DNA of 64,000 bases from Maridesulfovibrio bastinii DSM 16055. GTDB taxonomy: Bacteria; Desulfobacterota; Desulfovibrionia; Desulfovibrionales; Desulfovibrionaceae. Where the stretch lies: positions 62,001 through 126,000 of the forward strand of contig NZ_AUCX01000015.1 of assembly GCF_000429985.1 (NCBI RefSeq), read 5' to 3'. Shown here one piece after another: positions 16,417 through 25,479 of the stretch. A model generated the notes under the pieces. It made no database searches. It worked only from the letters and a program-made list of their open reading frames with translations, and was not told the DNA's origin. The translations under genes were made by a program, and so were the position numbers. Within the stretch, counting starts at the first letter, position 1. The number at the start of each line of letters is the position of its first letter.

Positions 16417-17295
16417 ATGCCTGCAATATTTGTAAAGGTTGCCAGAGAAGAAGCCGGACAGAAGTTAGTTCGTTTTCTGGAAAGAAGGGTAAATGGCGGG
16501 GTTCCGCGCTCTGCTATCATGCGCTGGATTCGCAAAGGTGACGTGCGTGTTGATAAAGGGCGCAAAAAACCGTTTGATATCGTAAAGGAAGGCCAGACTG
16601 TACGCATTCCTCCATACCGCTTTTCTGCTGATGAAAAAGAAGCTGACATTCAGACTTTAGAACATCTCGATATAATTTTTGAAAATGATGATATCCTTGT
16701 CGTGAACAAACCCGGTGGCTTGCCGGTTCAAGGCGGATCAGGTCACTCTGACAGTGTGGCTGACCGCTTAAAAGCGATGTTCAGCGGTAAAGTTTTTATC
16801 CCTGCTCCGGCACATAGGCTGGATAGAGATACTTCAGGCATAGTTTTTTGTGGAAAATCTCATCGTGGTTTGAAGGAGCTTTCTGAGTCTTTCAAAAATA
16901 GAAATGCGGATAAATTTTATCTTGCTGAGGTTGAAGGCCATTGGTCCAAAAAAGGGTGGACCCTTATGGAAGATAAAATGATTAAGCAGGGTGCTCCGGG
17001 AAAGGAACGCATGGCCACCGGAGCTGGCAAAACAGCACTTGCCGAAGTTAAATCTGTTAAAAGTTCAGACAGGAGTCTTTTAATCATCAAATTGCTGACA
17101 GGCCGAACCCATCAGCTAAGGGTTCAGCTGGCTGAACGTGGTTTTCCCATTGTCGGTGATATGAAATACGGTCTTAAATCAAAACAGAACTGCATGCGGC
17201 TTCACTGCTTTAAGGTAAGAATTTGCGGAGTTGAAGTCAGCTCTTTACCACTGTGGATTGATTCCACTGACGCTGAGCTTGATTTAAAAGTATAA
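16417..17295 (+). CDS. RluA-family pseudouridine synthase
   Basis: This 292-residue enzyme isomerises uridine to pseudouridine in rRNA or tRNA. Residues about 1-70 form an S4 RNA-binding domain (RFLERRVNGGVPRSAIMRWI). The catalytic motif AHRLDRDTSGIVF carries the invariant Asp, and GRTHQLRVQLAERGFPIVGD is the family's second signature. The domain order matches RluC. It follows dctM by 19 bases with no terminator between, so it may share a transcript although it has no functional link with transport. Confidence 0.92.
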   Translation: MPAIFVKVAREEAGQKLVRFLERRVNGGVPRSAIMRWIRKGDVRVDKGRKKPFDIVKEGQTVRIPPYRFSADEKEADIQTLEHLDIIFENDDILVVNKPGGLPVQGGSGHSDSVADRLKAMFSGKVFIPAPAHRLDRDTSGIVFCGKSHRGLKELSESFKNRNADKFYLAEVEGHWSKKGWTLMEDKMIKQGAPGKERMATGAGKTALAEVKSVKSSDRSLLIIKLLTGRTHQLRVQLAERGFPIVGDMKYGLKSKQNCMRLHCFKVRICGVEVSSLPLWIDSTDAELDLKV

Positions 17296-17352
17296 AATAT
17301 TTTATTTATATATTTTGAATGGTTATTAGTTTTTAAGAGCACAGGATATGAA

Positions 17353-17934
17353 ATGACATCACCGGAGTCAGGATCTCAAAATAAAAATATTTCTTATGCG
17401 AAGCTGGATTTTGACGGTGAAGTCTTAGAAGATTGTGTGTTTTATGATTGCAGCTTTTCAAGATGTAATTTTCAGTTTGCTGAAATAAGAAATTGTGATT
17501 TCAAAAAATGTAAATTTATAAATTGCAATTTAAGTCTGGCTAAATTTGATAACACTAAAATTATCAATGTAGATTTTATTGAATCAAAATTATTGGGAAT
17601 TAACTGGAATACAGCCGGGGTTGTCATAATAGCTGTCTTTAAAGGCTGTATACTTGAGAGTAATTCTTTCAGTGATATGAATCTGACAAAGGTTAAATTT
17701 GAAAAATGTTCTCTGAAAGAATCTGTTTTCAGCAATTCAAAATTGCAAAAAGTTAAATTTTCTGAATGTGATTTGGGTCAGTGTCAGTTTCATCAATCTG
17801 ATTTAAGTTATGCTGATTTCAGTACCTCCAGAAACTATTTTATGAGTGCTGATTCAAATAAACTTCATCAGGCCGTCTTTTCTCTTCCGGAGGCGGTTTC
17901 TCTGCTTGCCAATCTGGATATTAAATTGAAATGA
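17353..17934 (+). CDS. Pentapeptide-repeat protein
   Basis: This 193-residue protein consists almost entirely of pentapeptide repeats with F or L at the centre (examples: CDFKKCKFINCNL, KVKFSECDLGQCQF, SDLSYADF). Such repeats fold into a right-handed quadrilateral beta-helix. The repeats are unusually rich in Cys (about 14) and Asn and recall Qnr-like proteins, but there is no evidence of gyrase protection here. No signal peptide is seen, so it is probably cytoplasmic. It stands alone and ends at a strong bidirectional hairpin. Function unknown. Confidence 0.88.
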   Translation: MTSPESGSQNKNISYAKLDFDGEVLEDCVFYDCSFSRCNFQFAEIRNCDFKKCKFINCNLSLAKFDNTKIINVDFIESKLLGINWNTAGVVIIAVFKGCILESNSFSDMNLTKVKFEKCSLKESVFSNSKLQKVKFSECDLGQCQFHQSDLSYADFSTSRNYFMSADSNKLHQAVFSLPEAVSLLANLDIKLK

Positions 17935-17966
17935 CTTTGTTTTAATTTTTAGGATCGTGAATTAAA

Positions 17967-18000
17967 AAAAATCCCGTCAACAAATGTTGACGGGATTTTC
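17967..18000. terminator. Bidirectional terminator
   Basis: A perfect 14-bp stem (AAATCCCGTCAACA with its complement, loop AA) is flanked by an A tract and a T tract. It serves the pentapeptide gene from the left and the ech operon from the right. Confidence 0.92.
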
Positions 18001-18023
18001 AGTCTTATGGGGGAAATGGAAGC

Positions 18024-18398
18024 CTATTTCTCGGGATTTTTTTTCTTAACTTTAATTTTAGCTTCCATTTCGATCATCTGCCTTTCCGTTGCCGGTGCAC
18101 GATGTTTGGGTTTCATATAAAGGCTGTTGGTGGGGCATGCGTCGACGCAGATTCCGCAATATACGCAGGCAAAAGGATCGCAGATCCACTTGCCGACTCC
18201 TGCCTCTTTGTCTTTGGTTACGGTTATGCACTGGGAGGGGCATTTCATCTGGCATTTTTTGCAGAAAATGCAGCTGTCTATGTCGTTGAAAAGCTCACCA
18301 CGGTATTTCTCGAAAGGTTCACGCACTTCCACGGGGTACATGCGTGTCGAGCTTTTTGAGATGAGGTTCTTTAATACTGTTGGTGTCAGGTTCAGCAT
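18024..18398 (-). CDS. echF: Ech hydrogenase subunit F (ferredoxin-type)
   Basis: This 124-residue polyferredoxin relays electrons between ferredoxin and the small subunit of the membrane-bound hydrogenase. Two [4Fe-4S] motifs are visible: CIFCKKCQMKCPSQC and CVYCGICVDACP. The N-terminus (residues 1-40) is amphipathic, as in NuoI/EchF subunits that dock on the complex. It is last in the operon, 11 bases after echE, and is followed by the strong bidirectional terminator. Confidence 0.94.
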   Translation of the reverse strand: MLNLTPTVLKNLISKSSTRMYPVEVREPFEKYRGELFNDIDSCIFCKKCQMKCPSQCITVTKDKEAGVGKWICDPFACVYCGICVDACPTNSLYMKPKHRAPATERQMIEMEAKIKVKKKNPEK

Positions 18399-18409
18399 GT
18401 CACGTCCTC

Positions 18410-19486
18410 CTAGCGTTCAGTGCAGCTGATGCACGGGTCGATTGACAGTACTATGACCGGAACATCAGCCAGTTCGCAGTTAGGCAGCATTGTCAGCAGA
18501 GTAGGAATATTTGCGAATGTTGGTGTCCTGATGCGTACCCTCTCAAGGAACTTCTTGCCGTTACCTTTAAGGTAATAGAGGCATTCACCGCGGGGCTGTT
18601 CCACGCGGGTAACCAGTTCGCCTTCAGGATTTCCCTTAACCGGGACAGAAATGTCACCTTTGGGAAGTCCTGCTATTGCCTGACGCACCAGATCTACTGA
18701 CTGGAGAGTCTCACGGAAGCGGACTGTTGATCTTGCCCAGCAGTCTCCGGAAGTTTCAACTATTGGTTCAAAATCAATTTTATCGAAAGCGGCATATTTC
18801 AGCAGACGCATATCCGAAGCAACTCCGCTGCCGCGAAGAGTCGGACCAGCAGCTCCAAGGTCATAAGCCTGTTCTTTAGTCATTACTCCCACACCCTTGG
18901 TGCGTTTGCAGACTGTGTAATCTTCGAGCAGGGTTGATTTGATCTGCAGAATGTCTTTTTCCGCTTCTTTTACTTCAGAAAGTATCCATGCAATCTGTTC
19001 GTTGGTAAGGTCCTGACGGACACCGCCAACAACATTAACGGATACGATAACGCGGCTTCCTGTGGTTGCCTCGTTGATATCAAGAATACGTTCACGAATG
19101 CGCCAGAGCTGCATGAAAAGGGCTTCAAAGCCGAATGCATCGGCAAAGAGTCCGAGCCACAACAGATGGCTGTGCATACGATGAAGTTCAGACCATATCG
19201 TGCGCAGATATTTAGCTCTTTCCGGAACTTCAATACCCATCATTTCTTCAATTCCCTGACAATAACACAGAGAATGAATCATTGAGCAGATTCCACAGAC
19301 CCTTTCAACGATCTGAATCATCTGATTGTAGTCACGAATTTCAGCAAGCTTTTCAAGTCCTCTATGGACATATCCAAGCGCAGGAATGGCTTCCTTCACT
19401 ATCTCGTCTTCCACGACGAGCTTCAAGTGCAGCGGCTCCGGTAGAACCGGATGCTGCGGACCGAAAGGTATGATGGTGCGTGCCAT
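18410..19486 (-). CDS. echE: Ech hydrogenase large subunit (NiFe site)
   Basis: This 358-residue catalytic subunit reduces protons or oxidises hydrogen. The nickel ligands are seen as RVCGIC (C64, C67) near the N-terminus and DPCISC (C352, C355) near the end. The chain stops three residues after the last Cys (TER), so there is no C-terminal extension to be cut off by a maturation protease, which is typical of Ech enzymes. NuoD-like segments such as GYVHRGLEKL are also present. No hyp maturation genes are in the window. It starts 48 bases after echD. Confidence 0.96.
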   Translation of the reverse strand: MARTIIPFGPQHPVLPEPLHLKLVVEDEIVKEAIPALGYVHRGLEKLAEIRDYNQMIQIVERVCGICSMIHSLCYCQGIEEMMGIEVPERAKYLRTIWSELHRMHSHLLWLGLFADAFGFEALFMQLWRIRERILDINEATTGSRVIVSVNVVGGVRQDLTNEQIAWILSEVKEAEKDILQIKSTLLEDYTVCKRTKGVGVMTKEQAYDLGAAGPTLRGSGVASDMRLLKYAAFDKIDFEPIVETSGDCWARSTVRFRETLQSVDLVRQAIAGLPKGDISVPVKGNPEGELVTRVEQPRGECLYYLKGNGKKFLERVRIRTPTFANIPTLLTMLPNCELADVPVIVLSIDPCISCTER

Positions 19487-19534
19487 AGTTTACCCTATTA
19501 TTGTTGTCGTCTAGCTTCCATCCGGGAAGACGAA

Positions 19535-19906
19535 TTATTTTTTAACTGTCATCGCCTTGGTGTTGTTACACAAGGGGATGGTCGTGATCTCCGCATCAAG
19601 GTAAAGGGTGCGTCCGAAATCAATTGCAAGACCTTCAAACTTCATTGCGAACTGGTCTTGAATTTCGTTTTCCACCAGCAGGGCAGATAAAAATACTCCG
19701 CTTATGGAAGGTACCGGAACATCCTTTTGGGCTTTGAGCCTGAAGTTGGTAATTACTTCATCTTTATCAAAGTGATAAAGTATATCCACATATTCTGCAT
19801 CCAGTTCGGTGCAGGTCATGGTTACGAATCGCTGTCCGTCGGTTTTCATTTTGCTAGCTTCACCGACTACAGTGTCCAGAGTTATTTCTTTTAGATTTTC
19901 AAGCAC
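19535..19906 (-). CDS. echD: Ech hydrogenase subunit D (NuoC-like)
   Basis: This 123-residue subunit corresponds to the NuoC/30-kDa protein of complex I (pattern YVDILYHFDKDEVITNFRLK; AFLDAEIT-like strand DFGRTLYLDAEIT). It helps join the catalytic subunits. The start is GTG at 19906, eight bases after GAGG. It has no cofactor motif of its own, as expected. It lies between echC and echE in the canonical order. Confidence 0.9.
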   Translation of the reverse strand: MLENLKEITLDTVVGEASKMKTDGQRFVTMTCTELDAEYVDILYHFDKDEVITNFRLKAQKDVPVPSISGVFLSALLVENEIQDQFAMKFEGLAIDFGRTLYLDAEITTIPLCNNTKAMTVKK

Positions 19907-19932
19907 GTCGTAATCCTCGCAATTTTATGGCT

Positions 19933-20367
19933 TTAGCCTTTAAGACCTTCGAATTTTCCGAGGGCTGCGACAACGCCGTCGATGATGGCTTCGGGCTTGG
20001 CCGGGCATCCCGGAACGTAGACGTCAACGGGTATTACTTTGTCCACTCCGCCTAGAACGTTGTAGCATTCACGGAATATTCCGCCTGAAAGACCGCATGC
20101 ACCGATGGCAATAACACCTTTAGGATCGGGCATTTGATCATAGATATTGCGCAGCACCTTGGCATTGCGGTGGTTTATAGTCCCGGTAACAAGCAGGACA
20201 TCAGCGTGCTTCGGGTTACCCACGTTAACTATGCCGAAGCGTTCAACGTCATAGAGCGGGGTAAGACATGCCAGAACTTCGATATCGCAACCGTTGCAGC
20301 TCCCGCCGTCAAAATGCATGATCCAGGGAGATTTGGCGCGTGATTTGCTGATGAATTTCTTAAACAT
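19933..20367 (-). CDS. echC: Ech hydrogenase small subunit
   Basis: This 144-residue NuoB-type subunit binds the proximal [4Fe-4S] cluster next to the NiFe site. The four cysteines are C24 and C27 in SCNGCD, C91 in GACG and C121 in PGCP. There is no twin-arginine signal, so it faces the cytoplasm. It starts three bases after the echB stop. Confidence 0.95.
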   Translation of the reverse strand: MFKKFISKSRAKSPWIMHFDGGSCNGCDIEVLACLTPLYDVERFGIVNVGNPKHADVLLVTGTINHRNAKVLRNIYDQMPDPKGVIAIGACGLSGGIFRECYNVLGGVDKVIPVDVYVPGCPAKPEAIIDGVVAALGKFEGLKG

Positions 20368-20370
20368 AGT

Positions 20371-21219
20371 TTAACCTGCGTACAGCCAGATGAGGTTGAC
20401 GAAAGACATGGCCAGACCAATGCTCCAGACGTATCCGAGCATCCAGCGCCAGGTCATGCGCGCCATAGTATTATCAATGAGTATTTCAGCAAGGTAAGTT
20501 GTTACCAGCAGAATTACCATTCCGATAAAACTGGTGTGCCAGAACAGAGCGCAGATTCCGAGAATCAGAATGGTTTCATACCAGTGGGCAATTTCAATAA
20601 GTCCGAGGTATGGTCCAGAGAACTCGGTGAGAACACCTTTGACCAGTTCCTGATGCGCATGATGCGAAGTGGAAAAGTCAAAAGGAGATTTTCTGAGCTT
20701 GATGGTAAGAGCGTAGCCGAGCACAATGAACATAAGCGGCAGTTTGTGCATAAGCGGCTGGCTGTACTGTAATATTTCATCAATCCTGAAGCTTCCGGTA
20801 ACCAGATATATGGATACGAAAACAAGGATGATTAATGGTTCGTAGGTCAGGATCTGAATCAGTTCACGCTGTGCTCCCACCTGACTGTATGGTGAGGGAG
20901 TGGAAAGCGCACCCATGACCAGAAAGACTGCTCCGATAGCCTGAACAAAGAAGATCAGCAGCAGGTCGGACTGGGCAAAAAACAAACCTACTGACAGGGC
21001 TGCGGCGATTACATAAATCCAGGCACAGAAAACCTGCCAGAAGTTGTTGACTACTTTTACCTTGCCGAACAGTTTTGCCACATCAAAGAAGGGCTGTACG
21101 ATCGGAGGGCCGAAACGGGACTGAAACCTTGCGGTTATTTTGCGGTCCAGACCGGCGATCAGGCCGCCGAGAAACGGAGCAACAACAATTCCGAGTATGA
21201 TCAGTATCAGTGTTTTCAT
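20371..21219 (-). CDS. echB: Ech hydrogenase membrane subunit B (NuoH-like)
   Basis: This 282-residue membrane protein has about eight helices and corresponds to NuoH, forming the link between the peripheral hydrogenase arm and the ion pump. Conserved loops include GLDRKITARFQSRFGPPIVQPF and KLRKSPFDFSTSHHAHQELV. Its ATG shares one base with the echA stop (TAATG), which implies translational coupling. Confidence 0.94.
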   Translation of the reverse strand: MKTLILIILGIVVAPFLGGLIAGLDRKITARFQSRFGPPIVQPFFDVAKLFGKVKVVNNFWQVFCAWIYVIAAALSVGLFFAQSDLLLIFFVQAIGAVFLVMGALSTPSPYSQVGAQRELIQILTYEPLIILVFVSIYLVTGSFRIDEILQYSQPLMHKLPLMFIVLGYALTIKLRKSPFDFSTSHHAHQELVKGVLTEFSGPYLGLIEIAHWYETILILGICALFWHTSFIGMVILLVTTYLAEILIDNTMARMTWRWMLGYVWSIGLAMSFVNLIWLYAG

Positions 21220-23123
21220 TAGAGAGCTCCTCCCAGCATAAGGACGATGAGGAACATCGCTATGAAATTGACGGCAACAGTGAGTTTGTCTTCACCGAAG
21301 ACTTTCTCAAGGTAATAGTTGCTGGCACTTATTTCCACAGGCTGGTTCATAGGGCCGATAAAGGCCTGAGAGTCCTTGTCCAGAACGTTGGCACCGCACA
21401 TGTAGGTGGCGGAGTTCTGCTCTGTTGAAGACTTTTTGGTTTCCATCCATGCATAGATGAAAGCAGCGGCAAGAACTATGAAGATAGGATAGACGGCAAA
21501 GACACCGGCGGGAGTCGAGAATATTCCCATGCTTATGTCGAAACCTTTTCCTATCATCGGTTTGATCAGACTTGAATAAATGACAGGTGAAAGCAGTGAA
21601 AGAATCACTGATCCTGCGGCAAGTCCGGTGAGAGGTATTCTGGTCAGTATTGACTGCTTTTCAGCCGGAACACCCTTGCGGATGGGAGCTGTAAGCAGAA
21701 TTCCGGCCCAGCGTACCCAGAAGATCACCGAAAGGGCACTTCCCATAGCGAGCATTGTTACAACAAACATATCCCCGGTAGCGGATTCAATAGCCATCCA
21801 CTTGCCGAGCAGAACTCCGAAAGGAGGGAGTACCATTGTCATTATGCCGATAATGGTGATTATCGCGGTGCGGGGCATCTTGAGATAGAGACCATGCATG
21901 TCTTCAATGTTTCGGCTGCCGATACCATGCTCAATTGTTCCAACGCAGAGGAAGAGCAGAGCCTTCGAAACAGCGTGGAATATGATCAGGATAATTGCCG
22001 CGGTGATAGACCAGGGAGAATTTATCCCTGCGCAGCAAATAATAAGACCAAGGTTTGAGATGGTAGAGTAGGCAAGAACTTTCTTACCGTTACTCTGACT
22101 GATTGCAATGGCAGCGCATGCAATAAAGGTGAATGCTCCGCAGAGTGCTATACCTTCACTAAGGAAAGTGCCCGCATATGCCGGGGCCAGGCGCAGTACT
22201 ATGTAGACTCCGGCCTTTACCATTGTGCTTGAGTGAAGCAGGGCTGAGACCGGTGTCGGTGCAACCATGGCTCCGAGCAGCCAGCTCTGGAAGGGAATCT
22301 GCGCCGCTTTGGTGAAGCCTGCGAGGCAGAGAAGTCCCAGAGGAACCAGCATAGCTCCAGCCATAGGGCCGGCGGCAATGATTTCCTGTAGACTGAGTGT
22401 CCCGGAAACAGTGTAGGCGTAGATCATACCGAAAACGAATGACACACCGCCCAAAGAGTTTAGCCACAAAGCGCGGGTAGCGTTTTTAACAGCGATTTCT
22501 GTCTGGTCATGTCCGATGAGCATGAAAGAACAGAAAGTTGTGACTTCAAAAAAGAAGTAAAGCCACAGGATGTTGTTTGCCAGTACGAGTCCGTTCATTG
22601 CGCCGATAAAAAGAACAAGATAGAAGAAAAATTGCGGCTGTCTGGATTTTTCCAGATGCAGGTGTTCTTCATGCTCTTTCATATACGGAATAGCGAAGAA
22701 GCAGATCAGAGAACCGACGATTGAGATTATGGCGACCATTATCAGCGAAAGATTATCGGCAAAGAAAGCCGGGACCTCTTTAGCGTGGTCAACCATAAAG
22801 AATTCGAAGAAAGCCAGCGGGACAATCTGCAGAACTGCAAAAATCTTGATGAGCTGGTTCTTCAGCCTGAACGCGTAATATAGAATTACGAACAGCAGTA
22901 CGAAATCCGCCAGGGTGACAATAGAATCCCAACCGATTCCAAATGCTGTGCCGGGCGAATAAGTAAACGATCCCTGACCGAATAGAGCCAGGGATGCTAT
23001 AGCAACACAGACTCCGGTTACGAGCACAATCAGCGAACGGATAGCACTCACGCGGAGAAAGTAACATGCTACAGCTGCCACCAGGGGTAACAAGATGGCA
23101 ATAGCGATTATCATGGGCAACAT
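21219..23123 (-). CDS. echA: Ech hydrogenase membrane subunit A (NuoL-like ion pump)
   Basis: This 634-residue subunit is the Mrp/NuoL-type proton or sodium translocator of the complex, with about 15 or more membrane helices. The conserved antiporter core is visible in FCSFMLIGHDQTEIAVKNA, PFQSWLLGAMVAPTPVSALL, LLHSSTMVKAGVYI and FHAVSKALLFLCVGTIEHG, including the membrane Lys and Glu/His residues used for charge transfer. It is the first gene of echABCDEF; GAGG precedes ATG 23123. The complex couples ferredoxin and hydrogen to an ion gradient. Confidence 0.95.
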   Translation of the reverse strand: MLPMIIAIAILLPLVAAVACYFLRVSAIRSLIVLVTGVCVAIASLALFGQGSFTYSPGTAFGIGWDSIVTLADFVLLFVILYYAFRLKNQLIKIFAVLQIVPLAFFEFFMVDHAKEVPAFFADNLSLIMVAIISIVGSLICFFAIPYMKEHEEHLHLEKSRQPQFFFYLVLFIGAMNGLVLANNILWLYFFFEVTTFCSFMLIGHDQTEIAVKNATRALWLNSLGGVSFVFGMIYAYTVSGTLSLQEIIAAGPMAGAMLVPLGLLCLAGFTKAAQIPFQSWLLGAMVAPTPVSALLHSSTMVKAGVYIVLRLAPAYAGTFLSEGIALCGAFTFIACAAIAISQSNGKKVLAYSTISNLGLIICCAGINSPWSITAAIILIIFHAVSKALLFLCVGTIEHGIGSRNIEDMHGLYLKMPRTAIITIIGIMTMVLPPFGVLLGKWMAIESATGDMFVVTMLAMGSALSVIFWVRWAGILLTAPIRKGVPAEKQSILTRIPLTGLAAGSVILSLLSPVIYSSLIKPMIGKGFDISMGIFSTPAGVFAVYPIFIVLAAAFIYAWMETKKSSTEQNSATYMCGANVLDKDSQAFIGPMNQPVEISASNYYLEKVFGEDKLTVAVNFIAMFLIVLMLGGAL

Positions 23124-23958
23124 GCGGACCTCACTTGATAAAGCAATGTTGTACCAGATTTAGGAAAACGTGCCTCTACCGTGTTAACAATTAGGAATAC
23201 GTGCAACGCATTAGAATGGTTCACAATAATTTCCCTGAGAACCATTTTTTCTTCAAATCTGAGCCAAAAGTCAATAGTTAAAACTTATTATTTTGTTGAT
23301 CGTATCTATAGATGAAATCTATTTTTGTGTTATTTTTTTCTCAAGCGTGTTCTCAAAATAGGGGTAACTAAGGTTTGATCTATTGTATAACTAAAAATCT
23401 AGAGATAATATTAAAGGTGATAAAAAGCATGCTATCAAATTCATATCCGTATTGTTGATTTTTTGGGCTTTTTCAATGCCAGTTGTACGGTCTGGATGTG
23501 CCTTTAATGAAGCTTATATACTATTGAAAATAAAGGATATTAATCTAAATTAGAGATATGTTTACACTAAAAGAATTGCAATAGTCAAAACAGCTTGGTC
23601 ACAGCTCTAAAAAGGGTATAAATGGGGAGGAAAGTCCCCTTGAGCCTGCTTGGATTATTCAGAGTATAGTTGGCGTGTTTATAAGAGTAGAAGAGTAATT
23701 TCTATTAGAATAATATCATCAAAAATCGGAATAGAGGAAAGATTGGAATCTGATATTCTCAAACCGGAAATTTGTTTCTTTAATGCTGGTTTTGAGCAAA
23801 GAGTTTGCATCAGGAGATATCTTCAGGGAAAAACAGATTTTTTATGTATAGCCCGAAGAACTGCAAAATGGTGAGGGAAGAGTCTGTTGATTTCAGTTCC
23901 TTAAGAGATCGCTTTCTTTGTGATAGAAGTATTATTCAGTCTATTTCAAATATAGAAA
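23124..23958. promoter_or_regulatory. Long upstream region of the ech operon
   Basis: About 830 AT-rich bases without a credible gene; small frames at 23650-23874 and 23805-24005 have neither ribosome site nor family features. An inverted repeat, AATGGTTC...GAACCATT with a T run (about 23213-23251), lies some 90-130 bases before echA and could be a terminator or an operator. A GAGGAAAGTCC element near 23627-23637 recalls RNase P RNA but nothing else of that RNA is present. The rest shows nothing. Confidence 0.4.
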
Positions 23959-23989
23959 AGGCCGGATTGCGTGAGCTGCAACCCGGCCT
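23959..23989 (-). terminator. Terminator of the gene at 24019
   Basis: On the minus strand, AGGCCGG and CCGGCCT form a seven-pair stem extended by TTGC/GCAA pairs, followed by TTTT. Confidence 0.8.
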
Positions 23990-24018
23990 ATATATTAATG
24001 TATAATGGCGATTTACTA

Positions 24019-24525
24019 TTATTGAATGGTCTGTGTTCCGGGAACGGTGAGCATTTCAATCTCTTTTGAATCTTGAAGCTTGGCAATATAATCCTGAACT
24101 TCTTTCTGGCTGATCCAGCCTTCATAGAGTTCTTTCCACTCTTCGAAACTCATAATCTCTGATTCGAGATAGGATTCATGTCCTTTAATCCAGAGATTGA
24201 AAAGATACATATTGATCTTGAACTGCTTGGAGTCGAAAACACGGGGAACGATTTTGGAACTGAATTTGGTTCCGTCAAATCTTGCTCCAACATAGGAACA
24301 GACAGAATTTGTTGATTTCTGCTGATCTATCTCATCATTGTTCAGCATTTCAACAAGACCTGTCATTGCAGGATTTTTTTCATCAATTTCCTGCAATACT
24401 TTGTCAGGAACTCTCAGGTATAATTTATTATTTTCTTCAAAGATGTAATAGAATCTCATCCAGAAATCGAACCTGAAAACTTCAGTTATGTCTTCAATCG
24501 CTTTAATAAAAGCACTGTTCTTCAT
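24019..24525 (-). CDS. Unrecognised soluble protein, 168 residues
   Basis: A protein I do not recognise, without signal peptide or membrane segment, and rich in aromatic and acidic residues (EVFRFDFWMRFYYIF near the start, SFEEWKELYEGWISQKEVQDYI near the end). It starts with a reasonable upstream GGAGATA site and has its own terminator, so it is a single-gene unit. It could be a small lineage-specific protein. Confidence 0.7.
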   Translation of the reverse strand: MKNSAFIKAIEDITEVFRFDFWMRFYYIFEENNKLYLRVPDKVLQEIDEKNPAMTGLVEMLNNDEIDQQKSTNSVCSYVGARFDGTKFSSKIVPRVFDSKQFKINMYLFNLWIKGHESYLESEIMSFEEWKELYEGWISQKEVQDYIAKLQDSKEIEMLTVPGTQTIQ

Positions 24526-24835
24526 TTTATCTCCTCAGCATGGCAATTCTTTGTTTTGAAAGGTGACCTCTTATATGGTCATCATAATGGGTGTCGTCAA
24601 GAGTGGATTTCTGGCGTTTTGAAGGTAAGTAAACTTTTTATGCCCTTGCCATGTCAGTTTCATGTATTATCATCATAAGGATATCGCACTGTTTTCTCTG
24701 GTAGGTATATTAAAAACGTACCTCTGATTTGTGATTACCGGTCTTTACAAGTCGGTTCATTTTGGGGTAGTAACACCTTCTTTGTTGCATTTAACGTGTA
24801 ATTCAGAGCGAAATTAATATAAGGAGGAATGCCGT
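24526..24835. promoter_or_regulatory. Divergent intergenic region
   Basis: About 310 bases between the unknown gene (left) and the small basic protein (right). No strong promoter match, repeat or conserved RNA is evident. Confidence 0.3.
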
Positions 24836-24949
24836 ATGAGCAGGCACAAGAAAGTTGAGCGTACTAAAGAGATTGATCGCAGACGTAAACGTCGTGAAAA
24901 AAGACTGAAAGCCCGTATCAAAGAAGCAAAAGCTGCTGCAGCTAAATAA
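24836..24949 (+). CDS. Small highly basic protein, 37 residues
   Basis: A 37-codon ORF follows AAGGAGG with eight-base spacing. The peptide is extremely basic: about half of the residues are Lys or Arg (EIDRRRKRREKRLKARIKEA), ending in an Ala-rich tail AKAAAAK. It is likely a single helix that binds nucleic acid, perhaps ribosome-associated. Codon use and the strong ribosome site support a real, well expressed gene. I do not recognise a named family. Confidence 0.7.
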   Translation: MSRHKKVERTKEIDRRRKRREKRLKARIKEAKAAAAK

Positions 24950-25086
24950 TTAAGATTTTATTATTGGGATAGGAACATAGAAGCTGGACGCATATCACTG
25001 CAATAAAGCGCCCCTCGTGTTTTCTTTTCCGGTTTCATTCATAGTTTAAGCTTATGAATGAAAGCGTTTTTTATTCGGAGGGAACT

Positions 25087-25389
25087 ATGCCTATATATGA
25101 ATATCAATGTCATGAATGTCAGCAGATATTCGAAGAATGGCAAACTGATTTTGAAGACAAGGAACTTGAATGTCCTGTCTGTGGCGGAAAAGCCACTAAA
25201 GTAATATCCAACTCCACCTTCGTTTTGAAGGGTGGAGGCTGGTATGCAAGTGGTTATTGCAAGACAGACCAGGCTGCCGGTAAGAGTTCTTCTACCGGAT
25301 GTTCCGGGGCAGCTGATTCAACAGCTAGCAAGCCCCCAGTTAAAGAGTCCGCCAGTTCAACTAAAGAATCCGGCGGTGCTACCACCTGA
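25087..25389 (+). CDS. FmdB-family zinc-ribbon protein
   Basis: This 100-residue protein begins with the FmdB-type zinc ribbon: MPIYEYQCHECQQIFEEWQ, then ELECPVCGG, giving two CxxC pairs. The family is loosely tied to regulation but its function is unknown. The second half is a low-complexity Ser/Ala/Thr/Lys tail. The upstream ATG at 25054 is rejected because GGAGGG directly precedes 25087 and the family starts with MPIYEY. A terminator hairpin follows 11 bases after the stop. Confidence 0.9.
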   Translation: MPIYEYQCHECQQIFEEWQTDFEDKELECPVCGGKATKVISNSTFVLKGGGWYASGYCKTDQAAGKSSSTGCSGAADSTASKPPVKESASSTKESGGATT

Positions 25390-25400
25390 TCGGTATGGTC

Positions 25401-25436
25401 AACGGCCCGGTTTTTTTCCGGGCCGTTTGCTTTTTG
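25401..25436 (+). terminator. Rho-independent terminator
   Basis: A ten-pair stem, AACGGCCCGG (25401-25410) with CCGGGCCGTT (25418-25427), is followed by TGCTTTTT. Confidence 0.9.
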
Positions 25437-25479
25437 GGCAAAGCTAAAATTAATAACCTTATGAGACGGATTTTATAAA

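Noticed and set aside
23123-23165. Sigma-54-like GG...GC pair before echA
   Set aside because: The spacing between GG and GC is nine rather than ten bases and the site would lie too close to the start codon.
23620-23640. GAGGAAAGTCC element like the conserved P region of RNase P RNA
   Set aside because: No other conserved RNase P parts (such as the matching 3' region or the P4 partner) are found in the following 400 bases.
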